This document shows positions 23,215 through 33,208 of a stretch of DNA of 64,000 nucleotides, piece after piece; the stretch's first letter is position 1, and every line of letters begins with the position of its first letter. Made by a program: the position numbers and the translations under genes. Source of the DNA: Liopterus haemorrhoidalis (Eukaryota; Arthropoda; Insecta; Coleoptera; Dytiscidae); NCBI GenBank assembly GCA_963971575.1, contig OZ020622.1:14918279-14982278 (forward strand), in the 5' to 3' direction. Below the pieces are notes generated by a model that made no database searches, was not told the origin of the DNA, and was given only the letters and a program-made list of their open reading frames with translations.

Positions 23215-23835
23215 ATACCCTGGAGCCATCTCATAGAGGGTAAACTAATTCTTGTATGGGGAGAGACAAGAAAAGGGTACTTTTGGATGTGTGGAATGGA
23301 CATAAGAGAAGCAGAGAGAAATAGAAACGGAGGAACAGATATAGTAGAAGAATTGGGAAGGAGGGATAAGGAGGTACAAGAACAGGAAAGAACAGACAGA
23401 ATAGACAAATCGCTGAGTGTGAAAAGATATAAGGAGATAAGTGGAAGATATCGGAATACCTTGATACTTGAAGGGGAAAAGAGGAAGATCAGGGGGTAGA
23501 GTCAGGAGGATAGCGAGGTTAAGATGCGGCAACGATGAGAGGAACGACAGGTATTGGGCAAAGCTAGAGGAAAGCTCTGCAGAATGTGTAAGGAAGAAGA
23601 GGAAACGATAGAGCTTTCAAAGATACAGAGAGATGGCAGTCTGGGAGGAAGAAATAAAAGAACTGATGAGTGAGGAAGGGAAGAGAAAAATATGTGCGAG
23701 ATAACTGGAGCTAAGAAGGAAGGAGATAGGAAAGGGAAGCCGGGAACAGGAAGAAAGAGGTAATTAACGCACTTAACGCACTGGAAGAAGAACAAAGAAA
23801 TGAAATAAAAAATGTTAAATACTATCTGAATTTCT
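23215..23835 (+). pseudogene. LINE 3' fragment, degraded
   Basis: This plus-strand copy matches the C-terminal region of the LINE on the minus strand at 37110-38445: RRDKEVQEQERTDRIDK, a glycine-rich RGRVRRIARLRC-like segment in another frame, then LCRMCKEEEETIE, a Cys-X2-Cys type motif. Stops and frameshifts are frequent. The reverse transcriptase domain is absent (5' truncation). Confidence 0.75.
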
Positions 23836-23883
23836 TTGCGGACCATTAAAATTATGCCACGGACCACCGGTTGCCGACCGCTG
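23836..23883 (-). repeat. Solitary hAT end
   Basis: GGACCACCGGTTGCCGACCGCTG read from the other strand begins CAGCGGTCGGCAACC, a typical hAT terminus. The other end and target duplication are missing; the flank is ATCTAAAT. Confidence 0.6.
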
Positions 23884-24131
23884 ATCTAAATGACTACAAT
23901 ATATATTAAAAACAATAAATAAATAAATAAGAACTGGTACATTTACTCAATAAAAGAATCCTTACACGACAAACTCGAATAGATAGGATAAAAATCTGTT
24001 CGAAAAAATGAACAGACGCAGATGGTGACGAGCTGTAAAGGGACCAATTACCATCAAATATCACAGAAAATAATAAAATACATTAAAATAAGGTGCAAGA
24101 CTTCACACATAAAACAATAAGTTCAATTATA
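23884..24131. other. No recognisable feature
   Basis: AT-rich spacer with an AATAAATAAATAAATAAG tract. Nothing supported. Confidence 0.5.
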
Positions 24132-24294
24132 CACACACTGGCAAATTTAAAGGAACAGATTGAAAATTATGTTTTTTAAAATTTTTATTATTTTGTAGCC
24201 TATATCTAGACAGCTTTGTATGCTCTACTAAAATATGAACGAAGATTGTATCGACGCCAAGGAGAACAAAATGCACCATTTAATTTTGTTACTA

Positions 24295-24666
24295 CCCAGC
24301 AAACATTCAACTAACGGCCGAATGCTGGCAAACTGCTTTTATGCTGGTAAATTACTGGCACCAAAAGTAAGTGCAACGTCAGTATTAATAATGTACTTCA
24401 CATTTGTATTTCGCATTCCGCCTATACGAAGTACTTTACCAGCATTTTATAAGCACTCTTCTTCACTCATACTTTTTACTTAAAACCATCAGAAATAAAT
24501 CTTGCAACTAATGCGATTATTTTGCACTTTACCGTTGCTGGGCCAGCAACTGATAAATCAATGGGACAGTAACGGCCCCGGGGACACCGGGGTACTGGCC
24601 CATTACTTTCAATGCCGGGGAGTATGTGCTTTACCAGTACTGGCCCGTATAAAAATGTTTGCTGGG
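24295..24666. mobile_element. 372-bp MITE (F), copy 2 (inverted)
   Basis: Same length as 9922-10293 and inverted relative to it. Ends CCCAGCAAACAT and TGTTTGCTGGG are flanked by TA. Sequence agreement by eye is very high, which suggests recent activity of this family. Confidence 0.88.
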
Positions 24667-24670
24667 TATG

Positions 24671-25006
24671 TAGCAGTTATCAACTAGCTTCAATGAAGTA
24701 TGAAGTTACTTGATTACCAAAAAATACATGTATTATGATTTTTATGTTTTTGTAAAAAACTATAAACTTAAAATAAAATATTATACTTCCCACTTTATAT
24801 ATTGTAAGACTCTTGCTATTTTTAAGACTTACATTTGGTGACCCCGACGTGATCTGAATACGCAACCTTTTGAGTTCATACATTAATTTAGGAGGGGGAG
24901 TACCTGTAGCAGTTATTAAATAGCTTCAATGAAGTATGAAGTTACTTGGTTACCAAAAAATATATGTATTATGATTCTTATGTTTTTGTAAAAAACTATA
25001 AACTTA
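24671..25006 (+). repeat. Direct duplication inside the Tc1-type shell
   Basis: Segment 24671-24830 (AGCTTCAATGAAGTATGAAG, then TGTTTTTGTAAAAAACTATA) is repeated from 24907. The second copy is broken at 25006 by the Harbinger-like element and resumes at 26908 (AAAATAAAATATTATA, TATTGTAAGACTCTTGC). The first copy therefore shows the sequence of the empty site. Confidence 0.85.
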
Positions 25007-26023
25007 GGGCCGAGAGTTCCAGTTGCTAATAAACTGTCCAATAAGTTTATTAGCAACATAATTTTTTTCCCGAGAGTTCCACCCCGAAATAGTTATTAGG
25101 TTGCTAATAAATAGGCTTATTTGTCTAATAACTTATAGGCAACATGAATTGCTTAATAAAGTGACATATAACCAAAAACAAGTTCGCAAAATATGTTAAT
25201 ATTTCAATTTTAATTGAAAAACATTATAATTTTAAAAGAATATACGAATGTGTAGTTTTTAAACATTTCTATAATGGTGATTTTAGTGTTTTATATACAT
25301 TTTAGTTGTATTTTGACGAAATCGACGATCTGTTTGGATGAATTTATAAATTATGGACAACCGTTTTTAGAATATTTTGAGCATTTATTGTAAATGTGAT
25401 ATATAAAGAACAATATATAAATGTATATCTTTTAATAAACATTGTCTTTTATTTTTATATATGTATTTATTTCAATTACGATTACAACACATTACAAACA
25501 ATACTTTAAGCATTACTATTTATATAAAAATGATAGAAAATAAGAAGACAGACGCAATTATTGGCAGACTAATAAAGATGTGTAGCTGAAAATTGCTGAT
25601 AAGTTTAATTCATATCGTTTAAGGAATGTAAAATAAAGCAAAATATGGCTGTCTTTTTATTTTCATTCACTTTTGTATTATAAAATGCTATTTTTATTAA
25701 CTTCTCTTCTATCTATATTGTCCTCTTTTTCTGTGATAAAATTTGTTGAACGCCGTTTAATTGTCATTTTAACAGTAACACAAAAAATATACGTAATGTC
25801 ATTGAATGTTAAGTCAAACTATTTATTGTCAAAATATTTAATGTCAAAATATTCAGTGTCAAAATTTCATCTCACTTTAGCTCTACAAATTTACGTATAG
25901 CTCTATTCCTCTTGCACCGTGTTAATATCTTCATAAGAAATACCAATACAAAAACAAAAAATTATGTTGCTAATAAACTATTAGAAGGATTTTGTAACTT
26001 GGAAATCACCAATAAATTTATTA

Positions 26024-26838
26024 CAGTCTGTTCCAAACGCTTAAGCGGAACTAGATTTTGCAATCTAGTTACTTTCATCGTTTAAATCGTGCCTTTCGGC
26101 CGTTTTGTTTAAGCTTTGTAAATCATACAGTCTGTTTCAAACGCTTAGGCGGAACTAGATTTTGCAATTTAGTTACTTTCATCGCTTAAATCGTGCTTTT
26201 CGGCCGTTTTGTTTAAGCTTTGTAAATCATACTTACAATAAACATTATTTGGTTAAGGTTAATATCATTTTAAAATGTCATTTTCTTTATATTTTGATTT
26301 TTTGTGTCATTCTTAATACAAATTTCCCATTTATTTATTTTCTTGTCATTAAAATATATAAAAAATAATTTAATTTTGACATAGGTCATTCGTTTCCATG
26401 GTTTCATTGTTGTAATTTTAAATTTTGACATTCCAACTTGAAAAATGAAATAACCCAAGCAAGGTCCCTTGTCGTGACAACCTAAAAGAACGAAAGTCCC
26501 ATTTAGTTCCGCCTAACCGTTTGAAACAGACTGTACTTACAATAAACATTTTTTGGTTAAGGTTAATATCATTTTAAAATGTCATTTTCTTTATATTTTG
26601 ATTTTTTGTGTCATTCTTAATACAAATTTCCCATTTATTTATTTTTTTGTCATTAAAATATCTAAAAAAAATATTTAATTTTGACATATATCATTCGTTT
26701 CCATGGTTTCATTGTTGGAATTTTAAATTTTGACATCCCAACGTGAAAAATGAAATATCCCAAGCAAGGTCCCTTCTCGTGACAACCTAAAAGAACTAAA
26801 TTCCCGTTTAGTTCCGCTTAACCGTTTGGAACAGACTG
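26024..26838. mobile_element. Family G MITE, outer copy
   Basis: CAGTCTGTTCCAAACGCTTA on the left and AACCGTTTGGAACAGACTG on the right are inverted ends flanked by TA (26022-26023, 26839-26840). A second copy of the same family sits inside it at 26128-26533. Confidence 0.88.
26128..26533. mobile_element. Family G MITE, inner copy inserted in its own kind
   Basis: Ends CAGTCTGTTTCAAACGCTTA and CGTTTGAAACAGACTG, with TA on both sides (26126-26127, 26534-26535). The outer copy continues in register at CTTACAATAAACATT. Both copies share the interior TTCTTTATATTTTGA and AAGCAAGGTCCCTT words. Confidence 0.88.
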
Positions 26839-26984
26839 TAGCTTCATAAATATATTATGTGTCTAATAACTATTAGGGAGTTTATTAGGAACTGGAACTC
26901 TCGGCCCTTAAAATAAAATATTATATTTTCCAATTTATATATTGTAAGACTCTTGCTATTTTCTTACAAAATATATTAAAAGTG

Positions 26985-27445
26985 AAATAAATTATTTTTC
27001 AGTCCAATTTCTTGCAAATATCTTTCTCTTTTGAAAATAATGCAAGATTAGTTAGCCTATGCCATCGATGACCTGATGTAATTTTTGATTAATTGTAATT
27101 TACAAAAATTCTTTTCCCCTGATGCCTTAGTTACAGGACGAGTTAAAAAATTCTTAAAGCTGTAAAAAAATTAGGAAATGAAGATATTAATTCATTTTCT
27201 ATTATGTACTCCAAAGTAATTACGGGTTTTGTGGGAAATATTTCCCTAAAACTTAATATTTTGTTAAAAATTTAAGTTTATTCATTTGCTAAAATACAAA
27301 AGACCTGAATCGCGCGCCCCTAGTTTCTGCCACCAAAGTGAGGGGACACCTTTTGCATCCCCGCCAGGAACGGTCCTGACTGTAGGATTAAAATGGCATA
27401 AGGGCAAACAATGGCGATGGATTTATTTTATTTTAATTTGAAATT
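26985..27445 (+). repeat. Dispersed repeat E, copy 2
   Basis: Direct match to 19856-20330 over most of its length, with small indels. It makes up the right arm of the Tc1-type shell. Confidence 0.8.
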
Positions 27446-27491
27446 GATAATTAGATTTTTGTCTGTTCCTTTAAATTTGCCGGTGCGTGTA

Positions 27492-27892
27492 TTAAGAAGA
27501 GTATCAGCCTATTTATGAGTACAGAAATACAGTTATAGAAATCAGTGACCAAAATATATGGCAATAAAAACGTACCTTTATTATGTCCTAAAGTAAAAAG
27601 TCCTAAACTATAATGTCCTAAACACAGTAATATGGCACAAAACTGGATAATTTTTTCATACATCTCTTAACTCGCGTTACACATAAATAAACGGTGAATT
27701 GAGGTATTCGTAGGCATGGCTGTGGATATCACCATCAGAAGCACTACACAACACTGTGAGTACTGCACTCAGTGTATCACAACAGCTGTGCCCGAGCTCG
27801 TCCCACTCTCTACAACTATGGGAGAATCCTTTCCCTGTCACTGTACGTCTATGGAAAGTGATCGCATTTATAGCACTGCACAACAAAATCAT
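27492..27892. other. Unassigned GC-balanced segment
   Basis: Between 27690 and 27890 composition is close to 50% GC and open frames overlap on both strands (71 codons on the minus strand at 27677-27892 and 68 on the plus at 27756-27962, the latter running into the tandem array). No motif is recognised. It could be an old coding fragment or part of the first tandem unit's flank. Confidence 0.35.
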
Positions 27893-29850
27893 TTTTTACT
27901 TGCCCGACCTTAATGGCAAGTATTGCAATCGCGAAAATTTTCGATGTCGAGATTTTGACTGATGACCACGTTTCATGGTCCAGGGAATCCAAAAAACCTA
28001 TTTTCGAAGTGCCGTCCGTATGTGTGTGTGTCTGTGTGTGTGTGTGTGTGTTTGTGTGTGTGTCTGTGTGTATACACGATAACTCAAAAACGGTTTAACT
28101 TAAAGAATTCGTTCTGGTACTAAAAAATTCTCCTAATAATTGGGAAGAACCCTATTTTTTTATTAAAATCCGAAACCGGAAACGGAAGTTATTAAACATT
28201 AAAATTTAAAAAATTCGGAACTAGTAAACCAAACCTTGGACAAAAAATTGTATAGGACATAATTTGATGTATTTTTGAATATTTACCTAAATCTTTTTTT
28301 AAAATTATGTATTTTTTTTTTATTATTATTTTTACTTGCCCGACCTTAATATATAAGGGGCAAGTATTGTAATCGCGAAAATTTTCGATGTCGAGATTTT
28401 GACTGATGACCACGTTTCATGGTCCAGGGAATCCAAAAAACCTATTTTCGAAGTGCCGTCCGTATGTGTGTGTGTCTGTGTGTGTGTGTGTGTTTGTGTG
28501 TGTGTCTGTGTGTATACACGATTACTCAAAAACGGTTTAACTTAAAGAGTTCGTTCTGGTACTAAAAAATTCTCCTAATAATTGGGAAGAACCTTATTGT
28601 TTTTTATTAAAATCCGAAACCGGAAACGGAAGTTATTAAACATTAAAGTTTAAAAAAATTCGTAACTAGTAAACCAAGCTTTGGACAAAAAATTGTATAG
28701 GACATAATTTGATGTATTTTTGAATATTTACCTATATCTTTTTTTTAAATTATGTATTTTTTTTTTATTATTATTTTTACTCGCCCGACCTTAATATATA
28801 AGGGGCAAGTATTGTAATCGCGAAAATTTTCGATGTCGAGATTTTGACTGATGACCACGTTTCATGGTCCAGGGAATCCAAAAAACCTATTTTCGAAGTG
28901 CCGTCCGTATGTGTGTGTGTATGTGTGTGTTTGTGTGTGTCTGTGTGTATACACGATAACTCAAAAACGGTTTAACTTAAAGAGTTCGTTGTGGTACTAA
29001 AAAATTCTTCTAATAATTGGGAAGAACCCTATTGTTTTTTATTAAAATCCGAAACCGGAAACGGAAGTTATTAAACATTAAAATTTAAAAAAATTCGTAA
29101 CTAGTAAACCAAGCCTTGGACAAAAAATTGTATAAGACATAATTTGATGTATTTTTGAATATTTACCTAAACCTTTTTTTAAATTATGTATTTTTTTTTT
29201 ATTATTATTATTTTTACTTGCCCGACCTTAATATATAAGGGGCAAATATTGTAATCGCGAAAATTTTCGATGTCGAGATTTTGACTGATGACCACGTTTC
29301 ATGGTCCAGGGAATCCAAAAAACCTATTTTCGAAGTGCCGTCCGTATGTGTGTGTGTTTGTGTGTGTTTGTCTGTGTGTGTGTCTGTGTGTGTGTGTGTC
29401 TGTATGTATACACGATAACTCAAGAAAGGTTCAATTTAGAGAATTCGTTTTGGAACTAAAAAATTCTCCTATTAAATGGGAAGAACCCTATTGTTTTTTA
29501 TAAAGATCGTTTGAATAGAAATGGGAGTTTACTCGTGTCGATTTTAAGATTTTTGCGAATAATTAGCAACAGAAAAATATTTCGAAAAAATTTATTGAAC
29601 AAAAGTTACTATAAATGCAATAACTATTAACATTTATTTGAGACGTTTTTTGATAAAACGAAAAATTTTGAAATTTTTTTGTAAAATTATTTAAAATTTT
29701 CAAATTTTTCATATTTATATGTAACGTTTCCATGGTCATGATAATTAATTCGTAACAAGTAAACCAAGCCTTGGACAAAAATTTGTATAGAACATAATTT
29801 GATGTATTTTTGAAGATTTATCTAAATATTAAAAAAATATATATATATAT
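27893..29850 (+). repeat. Tandem array (family C), four ~440-bp units with GT microsatellites
   Basis: Units begin near 27893, 28329, 28774 and 29211, each with ACTTGCCCGACCTTAATATA. Each then has ATTTTCGATGTCGAGATTTT, a TGTGTG/TCTG tract, TATACACGATAACTCAA, a block with GAAACCGGAAACGGAAGTTA, and an AT-rich end with T and ATT runs. Units 1-3 are very alike. Unit 4 is interrupted by a family B fragment. Small reading frames across the GT tracts are artefacts. Confidence 0.9.
29508..29747 (-). mobile_element. Family B fragment inside the fourth tandem unit
   Basis: ATGGGAGTTTACTCGTGTCG through CCATGGTCATGATAA matches family B read on the minus strand. The C unit resumes at 29748 with TTCGTAACAAGTAAACC. 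Confidence 0.75.
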
Positions 29851-30214
29851 ATTTTTTTTTGGGAGGGCTAGTCTAGCGGAGGTTTCCCTTCGCCACTAGT
29901 TTTATCTTGGTGCCGGAAAAGTAAGTTCTGATTTTGGGTATTTTTGATGTACTGATTGCAAAAATACCTGACTCTTTTTCGTAGCAGCTCTAGTTTTTGA
30001 GCTACAGACTAATTGATTTTAGTTTTTTATCTAAAAACGGTAAACTTCCTCCTTGGACAGCAAAGTGGATATAAAAAATATCCTTGTTTATGTCTTTGGG
30101 ACAGCAGAGCTAAGGATCAGCACTAGGTTAACAGAAATTGGGTGATTTCCATTAAGAAATGGCATAATTCAAGAAAAACAAAACGCTGTCAACGAACCTT
30201 TGGTTGCGAGAGAG
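29851..30214. other. No recognisable gene
   Basis: After a T run, CTAGTCTAGCGGAGG to CGCCACTAG (29868-29900) is a small inverted-looking GC patch. Coding-like words start near 30060 (AAACTTCCTCCTTGGACAGC) and may be the 5' part of the pseudogene that follows, but the frame is broken. Confidence 0.4.
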
Positions 30215-30725
30215 AAAATTATATTTCCACCCTTGCATATCAAGTTTGGGCTTATGTAGAAATTGTTGAAGGCATTAAACCGAGATGGACTTTGTGTAGG
30301 CTACTTGACACGTAAATTTCCTGGGATTAACTCTGAAAAACTGAAAGCCAGAATGATGGTCCTTAGATAAGGCAACCTACTGAAGATCCACAATCCAATC
30401 CAACCACATCAATGAACGAGATTGAATCTAATTCTTGGTGTTCATTTATTCAAGTAGTACAAAATTTTCTTGAAAATCATAAGAGGTGGAAAATATGCTT
30501 TCCAACTTTAATATTCTCGGTTGTATTATGACCACTTGCCAGAAAACCTAGGTGATTTTAGTGAAGAACCGGAGGAAAGATTCCATCAGGACATAAAACT
30601 ATGGAAGATAGATATCAAGGAAGATAAAATAGCCACATGATGGCCTACTACTGTTGGAGTCTTCAGAAAGACTGTTCTGGTGTACTCCATGCTAGAAAGT
30701 CGCACAAAAGAACATTTTTAAGTGA
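30215..30725 (+). pseudogene. Degraded copy of a widespread arthropod protein of unknown function
   Basis: In shifting plus-strand frames the translation shows LHIKFGLM, KALNRDGLCVGYLTRKF, PGINSEKLKA and, near 30542-30595, PENLGDFSEE followed by ERFHQDIK. I recall this motif order from a large repeated family in arthropod genomes whose function is unknown and which often sits among transposons; that is recollection, not a search. There are several frameshifts and stops (for example TAG in frame near 30247), so it is not translatable. Confidence 0.65.
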
Positions 30726-31373
30726 TAAGTGATGAATGCATATTTATCTACTTTGTGAAATAAATACTTCACTTTGTCTCTTTTATGTTTGTAACTGGCA
30801 GTTGGAGCAAATAGTAACAGTAATAACGTGAAAAATACACAAGTTAAGAAATAAGATATTTTATTGTAAAAGAGGTCAATATAGTGTATTTCAAAAACTA
30901 GATCTGATAGACCAAATCTGACGGCTACTTTGGATTCTGTTCCCAAAAATTACCTAGAGAAAGTTAACGGTCGCAGGCACCGAAATGTCTGTTGGGCTGT
31001 GTAATCTAACAAATATTCGCATTTTGGTTCCTTTAATTCTAATTAGTTCGTGTATTCACACTCCTATAAAGTGATTTATTAGCTGTGGTACCGGATGTAT
31101 TTATTATATCTAATTAATTTGTCGAAAGTGATGCTTAGATAATATGGAATTATCAATATTTTTGTTTATTAATAGAGGCTAGACAAAAATATGCAATGAT
31201 CAATTAAAAATCTAATTAATCAGTTTCCATGAGCGTACTTTTTAAAATCAAAAGAGGCATCTATTTGATTAATATATAGCCTATATTTTAGATTAGCTTC
31301 AGAGCCGTCGCAATGTTTTTGGCGCCCTTGGCAAATAAATTAATTTAACCAAAAATAGCACTCTTTTTATCTT
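30726..31373. other. No recognisable feature
   Basis: AT-rich sequence including ATTAATTAGATAT-like words. A minus-strand 84-codon open frame at 30692-30946 overlaps the pseudogene end and has no support. Confidence 0.5.
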
Positions 31374-31632
31374 TTTAGGGTTTTGTAGGTATGACTGTCT
31401 GTTCGGTAAAAATTGTAACCAAACGGCTAAACCTAGAGAGTTGAAATTTGGCATGCTTATACAACTCTTTGACCCGCACATAGGAAAAATACTAAAACAT
31501 CTAAAAAACATATCCCCCTAAATAAACAAACAAATATGTGCTCACGCCCTGTTGCCCAGATGGTTTACACTAAAAATCTGAAAAAATTCTAAGTAATGTA
31601 CATTGGAATAACGCAGTTTTTGTGTTTTTTAT
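31374..31632 (+). mobile_element. Family A, short internally deleted copy
   Basis: It starts TTTTTAGGGTTTTGTAGGTA and lacks most of the TCTG tract (one TCTG unit remains). It includes CGGCTAAACCTAGAGAGTTG, then jumps from the ATGTGCTCA block to CCAGATGGTTTACACT. The tRNA-like half is absent. Confidence 0.8.
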
Positions 31633-31854
31633 TACTTAAAAAAAGTCCTCACATCTAAGAAACAAGTGGTGAATTTTCATTTTAGTAAGTTGTCATGGTC
31701 TCACTTTTTAGGGTTTGAAGTGGGCTTTTCCTTAACAAAATGATGAAAAGCCTAACTTAATCGGTAAAACTTACTAGAATTGAAAATCTAGTTCTGCCTA
31801 AACCAGGCATGTGAAACTTCCAAAAGACCGAGAGCCAGATAGCGATCTGAAATA

Positions 31855-32617
31855 CGAGGGATGTTTCCAAAGTTCTGGGAATTTAGCTATAATTTTTATT
31901 ATTTTGATAATTTTCGTCAATATTACAATGTAGTTTTTCAACATAATCTCCATTTAACTGAATACATTTATCCCAACGATAAACTATTTTTTTTAAGCCG
32001 TCCTCAAAGAACTTTTACAAGTATCAGACCTATTGAGTATCTGTTCTGGTCCCAACAGCCTTGACACCCAGCGCGGCGAAACCTTGCTAACGCCCAAACA
32101 ATCATGCAAGATGTCAAAATCAACTTGTCGTGTACCTATCCCTAGGCGCACACTAATTTGACGAATAGTCATTCGCCTGTCCTCTTTCAGTAGGTCTTCG
32201 ACGGAAGTAATGTTTCTTTCATTTACCGACGTGCTTGGGCGGCCACTGCGTGGATCGTCTTCTAGTGATGTTCTACCGGTTTTAAAACGATCGATCCACC
32301 GATAAACATTACTTTTGGATTCTGCAGACTCACCAAATACTCCTTGCAGACGCTGAATAATGTTCTGATGTTTTCACACCTTCTTTCCACAAAAAGAAAA
32401 TTATTGCTCTTTGAGATTTTGCTGCGTCTTCCATGGTTACAAAAACAGTGCTATGAAAACGCGTCTATATCACTCGAACATCTAAATCAGACTGAACAAT
32501 ATTGCACTAGATAGTTGCATAAACATGTCAAGACTTTTCTGTCACCAATAACATTGCCTATAAGTTCTGCGTAATTTAATTATAGCACAATTCCCAGAAT
32601 TTAGGAAAAGTCCCTCG
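31855..32617 (-). mobile_element. Internally deleted mariner-type element, CGAGGG ends
   Basis: Ends CGAGGGATGTTTCCAAAG and ...AGGAAAAGTCCCTCG are imperfect inverted repeats, with TA at 31853-31854 and 32618-32619 and a second inner match TTCTGGGAATT / AATTCCCAGAATT. At 763 bp it is just over half the usual length. Confidence 0.85.
31861..32434 (-). pseudogene. Mariner-type transposase remnant
   Basis: From the ATG at 32434 the translation shows an N-terminal DNA-binding region (MEDAAKSQRAIIFFLW), the linker DDPRSGRPS in another frame, IGTRQVDFDILHDCLGV and SPRWVSRLLG-like words, then jumps to the C-terminal tail (LKKIVYRWDKCIQLNGDY). The whole catalytic core with the three acidic residues is gone. 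Several frameshifts are present. Confidence 0.75.
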
Positions 32618-32814
32618 TACATTCGCGGGCCATAACTTTTAAAGGTTTATTTTTTAGTATCAGTTTTGTGAAATTACTTCACTGAAATTGTCCTTCTGAA
32701 AAAAACATTCTGAATTTTCTAAACTAAACAAAAAAATAAGTTCATAACATTCATAAAAAATTTTTACAATGCATACATATTGTTAAATAAGAACAAAATG
32801 TTTATTTAATTTTA

Positions 32815-33185
32815 ATGGGACTCTTGGGACTTTAAATTGCTCACAAGTTTGCCAATGTTCGGAGAAACAACTGATGTAGCAACACGCAACGTGTTTACTA
32901 GGTGCGAATCCATTATTCGCGTCCTTGTTTTTTATTTAACAAACTTAACCGAGAAAATAACTGCTCACATTTGTAAGTGCTTCCAAAGTGCGTAATTCGC
33001 TTCTGAGCAAAAACTGTGAGTTTCGGGAATTTGTCAACTAGGAAATATTTCTTATAAAGCTCAATTAGTGAAATGTCCTTCATTTTTGACTTCAAATATG
33101 AGTTGTCCTTTGCTCAAGTAGTTCCATTTGCAGAGAAAGTGGCGCTTATTCCTCATCAACATCAACCATTTAACCGCATTTGATC
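32815..33185 (-). pseudogene. hAT transposase C-terminal (dimerisation) domain relic
   Basis: An open frame at 33095-32913 reads KFPKLTVFAQKRITHFGSTY then KCEQLFSRLSLLNKK. This is the hAT C-terminal signature of the ZBED/GTF2IRD2-like group. Further words in other frames follow (KTRTRIMDSHLVNTLRVAT, NLKSQESH). The rest of the gene upstream has been lost or displaced by the family A element that begins at 33209. Confidence 0.8.
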
Positions 33186-33208
33186 TCTGAAAACGCGATA
33201 TACTTTGA

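Larger units (their letters stand above)
25007..26907. mobile_element. 1.9-kb Harbinger-like non-autonomous element
   Basis: Termini GGGCCGAGAGTTCCAGTT and AACTGGAACTCTCGGCCC are perfectly inverted and flanked by TTA (25004-25006, 26908-26910). Subterminal TTGCTAATAAACT / AGTTTATTAG words repeat near both ends. The unoccupied paralogue at 24671-24830 confirms the insertion point. No transposase or Myb-like frame is visible; short open frames at 25673-25900 and 26162-26368 are not convincing. Confidence 0.88.
24132..27489. mobile_element. Tc1/mariner-type shell containing a stack of insertions
   Basis: The outer ends CACACACTGGCAAATTTAAA and TTTAAATTTGCCGGTGCGTG are inverted for about 27 bp and flanked by TA (24130-24131, 27490-27491). 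Inside are the 372-bp MITE F (24295-24666), a duplicated ~150-bp segment, a TTA-flanked Harbinger-like element (25007-26907) with a self-nested MITE, and repeat E. Removing the insertions leaves under 1.2 kb with no transposase frame, so the shell was already non-autonomous. Confidence 0.75.

Noticed and set aside
23245..23867. Minus-strand open frames rich in Phe, Leu and Ser opposite the LINE fragment, and similar plus-strand frames at 37228-38420
   Set aside because: They are complements of the purine-rich LINE coding strand, whose translation matches known LINE motifs while these do not.
27893..29850. CRISPR-like array
   Set aside because: Units are ~440 bp, contain microsatellites and have no short repeat-spacer structure. 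The minisatellites at 1471 and 36790 also lack unique spacers.
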